Source of the DNA: an uncultured Clostridia bacterium
GTDB taxonomy: Bacteria > Bacillota > Clostridia > UMGS1810
Direction of reading: 5' to 3'
Assembly: GCA_934481345.1 (NCBI GenBank)
Contig: CAKSPF010000007.1
Coordinates: forward strand, 62,001 to 126,000
Length of the DNA: 64,000 nt
Shown: positions 58,303 through 64,000 of the stretch, in pieces
Layout of the letters: each line of letters opens with the position of its first letter
Numbering within the stretch: position 1 is the first letter of the stretch
The notes under the pieces: generated by a model
What the model was told of the DNA's origin: nothing
Database searches by the model: none
The model's input: only the letters and a program-made list of their open reading frames with translations
Position numbers and translations under genes: made by a program

Positions 58303-59793
58303 TTATTTATTCTTTTTCCATTCATTGTACTGTTTCTGAATTTCTGCTACAACATCATCTATACCCGCTTTTTTTGCTTTATTTATAAATTCGGGCAGCT
58401 TAGTATCAATATCTGTTGCGCCGTATGCAATAACCTTTGCATATTCGTCCACGACGTTCTGGCAGGCAGACGCCTTGCCTCTTACAGATTCAAGATTCGG
58501 AATAAATCCGAGGTACTTGGAAACCTTAGCGCTGTCATTGAATTTTTGAAGCTCTTCATATTTTGTATCGGATTCGTCATCATAGAGATAGTTCAGAAAC
58601 ATATTTCCGTATACCCACTGGTTGCCGGCGTTGGCATAACCCGAATCTTTTTTGAGTTTGATGCGGTTTTCGCTTACCTTTTCGTAATGTTCGCCCTCAA
58701 TACCGAAGCAAACAAGGTTATGGAGATATTTATCGGTATTTAAAAGCTCTATGAATTTCATAACCCTTACAGGATTTTCGCAAGTTGTGGGAATAGCCAT
58801 CATTGAGCCGCCGATGTCACTCTGCTGTGCTATAACCTCAGTAAGCGGAACTTCTGCATAGTCCTGATTGTACTGTGCTTTCTTCTCTTCAACCAGGCCG
58901 GGTTTGCCGATTTCGATAGTTGCAAAGACCTTACCCTGTGACATAAGCGTAGATGTATTGTCGTTTACTGCACAGTCCTTGTGCACATATCCTCTGTCAT
59001 ACATAACCTTTGCAGTTTCGGCGAGTTTTTTGAATTCCTTTGTTTCATAGAAGAATTTAACCTCGTCGCCGTATTCGGGAAGGAAGCCTACAGATTCGTT
59101 TATGCCTACAATATCCATACCGGAATATATGTACCACGGTGTAGCGCCGCCCTTCATTCCGTATGCATACATTCCCTTTTCGTTGTCGCGGATTGTGTCA
59201 AAGAACGGGAACATATCTTCAAAAGTTTTGACGCCGGAAAGGTCCATACCGTACTTATCCGCTATATCTTTACGGTAAAGGAGCGAATAGTAATGCGCCT
59301 TGTCCTTATTTGCAGGGATAGCATAAAGTCCGCCGTCAAGCTCGCATGCCTTGAGGAATTTCTCTCCTACAAGTTCCTTTGTTTTAGGTGCATATTTATT
59401 GAACACATCCTTAATATTCATATACGCGCCCTTATACACACCGGTCTGATATGAGTTGATATTGAGCCATACGAGGTCATATTTTTCACCCGAAGATCTT
59501 ACGTTTTCAATCTTTTCGTGATACGGTCCCCATTCAAACGGATTCATTTTTACAGTAGCGTTTATTTTGTCCTTTAAATATTCGTTTACCTTTGCTTCGA
59601 CCTTCTTCATATCTTTAAAAGTCGATGTTCCGAGATAATACCAAATAATTTCATATGGCTTACTCTCGTCATCTTCAAGGCTTACTGAGTTGTTATCCGA
59701 CTTGCCGCAGCCAAACATTCCAAATGTCAATACGCCTGCAAGCGCTGCACATAACACTCTTTTCAATGACATCTTCCACTTAAATTTCATCAT
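58303..59793 (-). CDS. extracellular sugar-binding lipoprotein of the ABC importer (496 aa)
   Basis: The N-terminus has a lipobox FGMFGC with the lipidated cysteine at residue 29. The rest is a type II solute-binding fold of the LplA class: VWLNINSYQTGVYKGAYM, LYRKDIADKYGMDLSGVKTFEDM and MAIPTTCENPVRVM. It should deliver oligosaccharides to the two downstream permeases. A GAGGACGA site lies before ATG 59793. Confidence 0.9.
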   Translation of the reverse strand: MMKFKWKMSLKRVLCAALAGVLTFGMFGCGKSDNNSVSLEDDESKPYEIIWYYLGTSTFKDMKKVEAKVNEYLKDKINATVKMNPFEWGPYHEKIENVRSSGEKYDLVWLNINSYQTGVYKGAYMNIKDVFNKYAPKTKELVGEKFLKACELDGGLYAIPANKDKAHYYSLLYRKDIADKYGMDLSGVKTFEDMFPFFDTIRDNEKGMYAYGMKGGATPWYIYSGMDIVGINESVGFLPEYGDEVKFFYETKEFKKLAETAKVMYDRGYVHKDCAVNDNTSTLMSQGKVFATIEIGKPGLVEEKKAQYNQDYAEVPLTEVIAQQSDIGGSMMAIPTTCENPVRVMKFIELLNTDKYLHNLVCFGIEGEHYEKVSENRIKLKKDSGYANAGNQWVYGNMFLNYLYDDESDTKYEELQKFNDSAKVSKYLGFIPNLESVRGKASACQNVVDEYAKVIAYGATDIDTKLPEFINKAKKAGIDDVVAEIQKQYNEWKKNK

Positions 59794-59819
59794 TTTTTCA
59801 TCGTCCTCTCTTTTTAATA

Positions 59820-62651
59820 TTAATCGAATACAAATATGCTTCTTGCCATTGCATAACTTGTATAAGCCACAACCTCTGAACCAAGACCGGTTTCGTCTTC
59901 TGCGAGTATATCGAGCGACGGATCGGCACTGGTTACTTTTTCAAGCTCGGAATCATATTTATAAAATCCGAAAACTGATGTAGGATATACATAGAACTTG
60001 CCCGGATCTGTTTCAATTCCCGTCTTTACGGGTCTGCCGTCTGCATCCTTGTCGTAAATATAAGGTGCAATCACAAGGTAAGAGCCGTTATCCTTTTTTG
60101 AAATTACTCTGCCGTGAACTGCGTTGATTTTAGTATTGAAGTTGCTCGGATCGTTTGTGTACGGATTCTGTGCTTTGTACCAAATCAAATCCTCGGCGTC
60201 AAAAGCTTTCATAAGTCTGTCAATATATGAATATTTGCCCTTGGTTTCAAATCTGATTAAATCGCCCGGCGCCAGATCTTCCGCAACGCTCCAGAGGTCT
60301 GTATCCGAAAGCAGGCTTTCAAAGTGACCTGTACGTCCGTCAATACCCGTTATCTGATAGCAGGTTTCGCCTTCTTCGCCAAGCACCTTTGATATACCGC
60401 TCACAATGGAAATTGCCGTCCTGTCGTCGGTAAGCGTCTGCTTGTCTGTAAATGACAGCGGAGCGTCTTCCTCTTTCAAAACTATTTTTGCCACAACAGA
60501 GTCACTGCTGTCTGTATAAACCCTGTCAACCTGATATTCATTTTCATCGAGAAGCATATCTATATTATAGTAAAGCTCCTCTTTGCCAAAGTCCGTCTCG
60601 GGAACAGATGAATATACCGTTGAAGTATTTATGTAGCAAATCGGTCTGTCTTTAAGGAGCATATTTGTATCAGCTCTTCTTTTTAAAAGCTCGCCCTTTG
60701 CTTTGCCTAAGTCTAATTCCACAAATTCATTTTCGTCTACATTTGCGGTAAGTATTTCTGTCACCTTGCCGTCTGCATTCAGCTTGAACTTGATAACCTG
60801 AGAATATGTCTTTTTGGTATCAGCGTTGTACACTGTATTTGAAGACATCATTTTTGAGAGCTTGCCGCTGACCTTATTGATTGTGATTGTATCTGCAAGG
60901 TCATAAACAACAAAATCCTCCGCATAGAAATCATAGCATTTCATTTGTGCGGTTCCTTTGATGCCGCTGCCGTAATCAATTGCTGTAAGGAAAGTATAAT
61001 CAAGCTCGCTGCCCGGCGTCGCATATACTATCTTTCCGAAAGAATCGATATAGAAGCTGGCTGTCCGTCCGAGTTCTATAAGCGATGTATCAAAATCATC
61101 TGTGTGTTCATAAACACTGCCCGAAACCGTAAGTTCTTTTTTTGTGCGGTTATATGAATCAACAGCGCCGGTTACAACTCTGGCGGAAACCTTGATGTCC
61201 GTTGCTTTTTCGCCCTGCGTTTCCAATGTTCTTTTTACGGATAAAACATTATTGATAAAAATATCGGAAATTGTATATTCCCTTCCGGTTGTGTCGGTTA
61301 TGCTGACATACCCGTCGTCTATATCTATCGGGTGAGAAATATCAAACTTATTGTAGATTATTCCGTCATTTATGTTTACACCGCTTACCAAAACAGTTTC
61401 AACGTTATCTATGAATACTGTTTCGTATTTTCCGTTTGAGTCGGCATCTATGAATCTGATGCTGCCCGTTTTCGGAACAATAATGCTTTCGCCGTACTGT
61501 GTATAGTCTGTAAGCGCTTTGCCGTTATATATGATGTTGGCCGAGCCTATGCCGAGGTATTCTTTTTTCTCGGAACCGCCGTTTTTACGGTATGTAAGAT
61601 AGTTGTTTTTATATCCTGTAATATCCTCGGCATCAACTGTAAGTTCTTTGCCGGTACCGTTGTTTCTCACATATACTGCCTGAGGCTTTGATGCGAATTT
61701 CGGAGTTGTGTAATACACATCGACAGCCTGTCCGAGCAGATAATCATAATTTTTTTCGGGAGTATCATAGCGGATTCCGTCTACCTCTACAGCGTCACAA
61801 TCCGTTCCGGCAATATCGGTTAATGAAGTAATGCTGTTTTTGGTAACAATGCCGTCCGCCAAATATATTCCTCTGTAATATGAAAGAACGGTTTCATCTT
61901 TGCTTACACGGTAGTTTACACCGTTATCGGTATACGAAATCGCTTCATATACATTTGCTTCCAGTGCATTTGAAAGCATTACTGCAATATCTCTGAAAGT
62001 AACGGTTTCATCGGCAGCCTTTGCGTTAACTCCGACAATTAATTTAAGCCTTGCGGCTTCGGTGATTACATCATTCGGGAAATTATTTCCTATTCTGTGT
62101 GCGGAGCCGCAGGCAAATGCCGAAATTTTCTCAACTTCAATCAGAGAAATTTTGTCATCCGGTCTGAAGTAATCATTGCCGTCACCCAGCATCAAGCCAC
62201 ATCCCGCAACGAGTTTGATTGAATCCCAATACTTATGGGTAGTGAGAACATCCTTAAAAGGTGTCGCGTACTGTGCATATGTTTCCGACTTGTCAAATTC
62301 TTCAAGTTTGTCCCAAATCCAATCGCCGTTGGCGTCAAATTCGGGATCGTTTGTATAACCTAAGAATTTATCGTTAACCCGGACCTCGTTATCATCCGAA
62401 TATGCCGAACCCCATCCGAGAAAATTAACCATAATATCTGCAAATTCCGCTCGCGTTACAAATTCATAAGGTTTATACCCGTTTTTGGCTATTATGCCAA
62501 GTCCGTAGAGTATGTCCTCCGCTTCCGCATAAATTTCATCATCCGTTTGAATACCTGCAGCCGATATATCCGCCTGAGTAACAAGTGCCGATTGAAAAAT
62601 CAAACTCAAAATTACGCATAAAACTAAGATTTTAACACCTGAATTTTTCAC
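59820..62651 (-). CDS. large secreted SLH-type protein (943 aa), GTG start
   Basis: A signal peptide (residues 1-30) is followed by three SLH-like modules in residues about 38-230 (FVTRAEFADIMVNFLGW, YFRPDDKISLIEVEKISAF, TFRDIAVMLSNALEA). The remaining 700 residues are beta-rich with repeated glycine turns and no recognisable catalytic motif. SLH domains bind pyruvylated wall polymers, so it sits on the cell surface. The GTG start overlaps the upstream stop (GTGA), so it is coupled to the next SLH gene. A glycan-binding or scaffold role is possible. Confidence 0.65.
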   Translation of the reverse strand: MKNSGVKILVLCVILSLIFQSALVTQADISAAGIQTDDEIYAEAEDILYGLGIIAKNGYKPYEFVTRAEFADIMVNFLGWGSAYSDDNEVRVNDKFLGYTNDPEFDANGDWIWDKLEEFDKSETYAQYATPFKDVLTTHKYWDSIKLVAGCGLMLGDGNDYFRPDDKISLIEVEKISAFACGSAHRIGNNFPNDVITEAARLKLIVGVNAKAADETVTFRDIAVMLSNALEANVYEAISYTDNGVNYRVSKDETVLSYYRGIYLADGIVTKNSITSLTDIAGTDCDAVEVDGIRYDTPEKNYDYLLGQAVDVYYTTPKFASKPQAVYVRNNGTGKELTVDAEDITGYKNNYLTYRKNGGSEKKEYLGIGSANIIYNGKALTDYTQYGESIIVPKTGSIRFIDADSNGKYETVFIDNVETVLVSGVNINDGIIYNKFDISHPIDIDDGYVSITDTTGREYTISDIFINNVLSVKRTLETQGEKATDIKVSARVVTGAVDSYNRTKKELTVSGSVYEHTDDFDTSLIELGRTASFYIDSFGKIVYATPGSELDYTFLTAIDYGSGIKGTAQMKCYDFYAEDFVVYDLADTITINKVSGKLSKMMSSNTVYNADTKKTYSQVIKFKLNADGKVTEILTANVDENEFVELDLGKAKGELLKRRADTNMLLKDRPICYINTSTVYSSVPETDFGKEELYYNIDMLLDENEYQVDRVYTDSSDSVVAKIVLKEEDAPLSFTDKQTLTDDRTAISIVSGISKVLGEEGETCYQITGIDGRTGHFESLLSDTDLWSVAEDLAPGDLIRFETKGKYSYIDRLMKAFDAEDLIWYKAQNPYTNDPSNFNTKINAVHGRVISKKDNGSYLVIAPYIYDKDADGRPVKTGIETDPGKFYVYPTSVFGFYKYDSELEKVTSADPSLDILAEDETGLGSEVVAYTSYAMARSIFVFD

Positions 62652-64000
62652 TGTATCACCCTTTCATATACTTTGTGCATAATGACCGCACCTTCTGCTC
62701 TTGTCATGTTGTTCTCAGGTGCAACATTGCCGCCGTCACCCTGAACAAGTCCCATATCGCTGAGTGTTGCTATGGCTGATTTTGCATATTCGGCAACCTT
62801 TTCCCAATCTGCGAAATCCGCGCTGCTGCTCTCTATATCAATGAGGTCTTTGTCTTTTAATACAGAGAAGATAATTTTAAATGCATCCTGCCTGGAAATA
62901 TCATCTTCTGTACCGAAAGTGCTCTCCGAGGTTCCTTTTATATAACCGGCATCATAAAGTGCTGCAATATATCCTGTGTACCACCGACCCTGTTTGACAT
63001 CTTCAAAAGGAACGGGAAGTGCCGCTTCTTTTATTCCGAAAAGGCTGCACATCATTTTTGCAAACTGTGCACGGGTTACATTCTCACCCGGAGCAAATAT
63101 ATCATTTGAGTATCCGTTTAACATGCCGAGCGCTGCCATGAGGTTTACGCTGTTTTCCGCCCATTCGTAGCCTGCCATATCGGTAAAGTTCTTAATATCC
63201 GGAGTGACATTCGGGAGGTCGTTTATTACCTTATCGGGCATTGATACAAATCCACTGCCCGAACCGCCTCCGGTTCCGCGTTTTCCGCCGCTGCCTGTGT
63301 CATTATTATCAGTTGACTTGCCGCCGGCGTACAACAAGCTCTGTATTTCTTTAACGGTTGTGATTTTATTATTTTCAAGCTTGCTTATAATGTTTTTAAT
63401 TACATCCACATCGCCGTCAAAATCCGAAGCATCAAGTTTATCGGTTTTTCCGGAATAAAGGTTTATCATATCGAGAACTGCTTTTGTACCTTTGCATCTC
63501 TTAATATCCGTAATAACAAGTGCATCTTCTGTCTTATCAACAAATTCTTCCGGACTTGCATATGTATAGTTGAAATTTATGATATTTTCAGCAAGCTCTT
63601 TATATCTTTCGCATTTAATATTATTCTTTTCATCATCGCTTGCGGACTCTGAATCGGCTTCGAGATTTGACTTGAATACTTCAAGAATTTTGTTGTTTTT
63701 CAACCCCAAAACTTCAAGCTTTGTATCATCCGTAAAATATCCGTAAATCATGTCGGAGTCAACCGCAGCTTCTATTGTTTTTGCAGTTGCTGCAAAGTTT
63801 AGGGCATTTATAACGTCAGATTGTGAAAAATTCTCTTGCTTGCTAAGTTCATTTGAAATAAGCGCGGCTGTATCTTCTGCCTTTTCTTCGCTGATTACAT
63901 TTTTGAAATCGCCGTTTACAAACAGGAATTTTCCGAAGTAATCACCTTTAAGTTTGTCGGCAATATATGTTTTGTCGGATTTGTGTTCAAACAAATCTTC
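62648..64000 (-). CDS. SLH-domain protein, N-terminus beyond the right edge (at least 450 aa)
   Basis: The frame is open to the last base of the window, so the start is outside. The visible N-terminal part (about 270 residues) is helical and low in motifs (FAATAKTIEAAVDSD); a Gly/Ser-rich linker (GTGGGSGSGF) follows, then three SLH repeats ending in MTRAEGAVIMHKVYERVIQ (with VTRAQFAKMMCSLFG and FEDVKQGRWYTGYI). The SLH block is C-terminal, unlike its neighbour. It anchors the protein to the wall. Last gene before the coupled SLH gene at 62651. Confidence 0.75.
   Translation of the reverse strand, partial: EDLFEHKSDKTYIADKLKGDYFGKFLFVNGDFKNVISEEKAEDTAALISNELSKQENFSQSDVINALNFAATAKTIEAAVDSDMIYGYFTDDTKLEVLGLKNNKILEVFKSNLEADSESASDDEKNNIKCERYKELAENIINFNYTYASPEEFVDKTEDALVITDIKRCKGTKAVLDMINLYSGKTDKLDASDFDGDVDVIKNIISKLENNKITTVKEIQSLLYAGGKSTDNNDTGSGGKRGTGGGSGSGFVSMPDKVINDLPNVTPDIKNFTDMAGYEWAENSVNLMAALGMLNGYSNDIFAPGENVTRAQFAKMMCSLFGIKEAALPVPFEDVKQGRWYTGYIAALYDAGYIKGTSESTFGTEDDISRQDAFKIIFSVLKDKDLIDIESSSADFADWEKVAEYAKSAIATLSDMGLVQGDGGNVAPENNMTRAEGAVIMHKVYERVIQ

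Overview
The window looks like a chromosome segment of a low-to-moderate GC, spore-forming Clostridia (Bacillota), probably a gut plant-polysaccharide degrader. The support is an uninterrupted S10-spc-alpha ribosomal operon with Firmicutes-type zinc (C+) S4, S14 and L36, the sporulation pair spoIVB-spo0A, and a glycan-utilisation locus with S-layer-homology (SLH) proteins. The genus cannot be fixed from sequence reading alone.

Positions 1-11966 are the right-hand part of an integrated mobile element (prophage or ICE/IME) that has split asnB. A leftward operon carries small phage-type proteins, a DUF3102 protein, a PcfJ-like and a PcfK/AcrIIA9-like protein, a LysM protein, and at the window edge the start of a putative rolling-circle replication protein. 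A divergent Cro-like/LexA-CI-like switch (7016-7991) follows. Then comes a cassette bounded by 28-29 bp direct repeats, holding four short paralogous XRE regulators, a PBECR-like nuclease candidate and an unannotated structured RNA with its own consensus promoter and terminator. A large serine integrase (10370-11950) ends 16 bp before the remaining 3' portion of asnB.

Positions 12.7-18.0 kb are host genes: an ECF sigma factor with a DUF4367 anti-sigma-like protein, a small membrane protein, spo0A, spoIVB and a polysaccharide deacetylase. Positions 18.0-34.2 kb hold 32 co-oriented genes on the minus strand from rpsJ to rplQ, including secY, adk, map, a KOW-domain protein, infA and rpoA, behind a structured leader of about 250 nt.

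Positions 34.2-37.6 kb are an AT-rich scar: a dead IS200/IS605 transposase whose regulatory hairpins survive, a GH127 gene broken by three single-base losses, and a divergent AraC regulator. From 37.7 kb to the right edge a long minus-strand glycan locus encodes two SLH proteins, a solute-binding lipoprotein and two permeases (no ATPase), two secreted GH74-like proteins with two novel secreted proteins between them, and cytoplasmic enzymes: a six-hairpin glycosidase-like protein, GH31, GH94 phosphorylase, GH130_1 mannosylglucose phosphorylase and a phosphohexomutase. The logic suggests extracellular attack on a beta-glucan, xyloglucan or glucomannan, import of oligosaccharides, then ATP-sparing phosphorolysis.

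The best candidates for something undescribed are the cloverleaf-like RNA at 9691-9838 with its XRE/nuclease cassette, and the promoter-containing double hairpin at 5061-5144 ahead of the pcfK/pcfJ genes.
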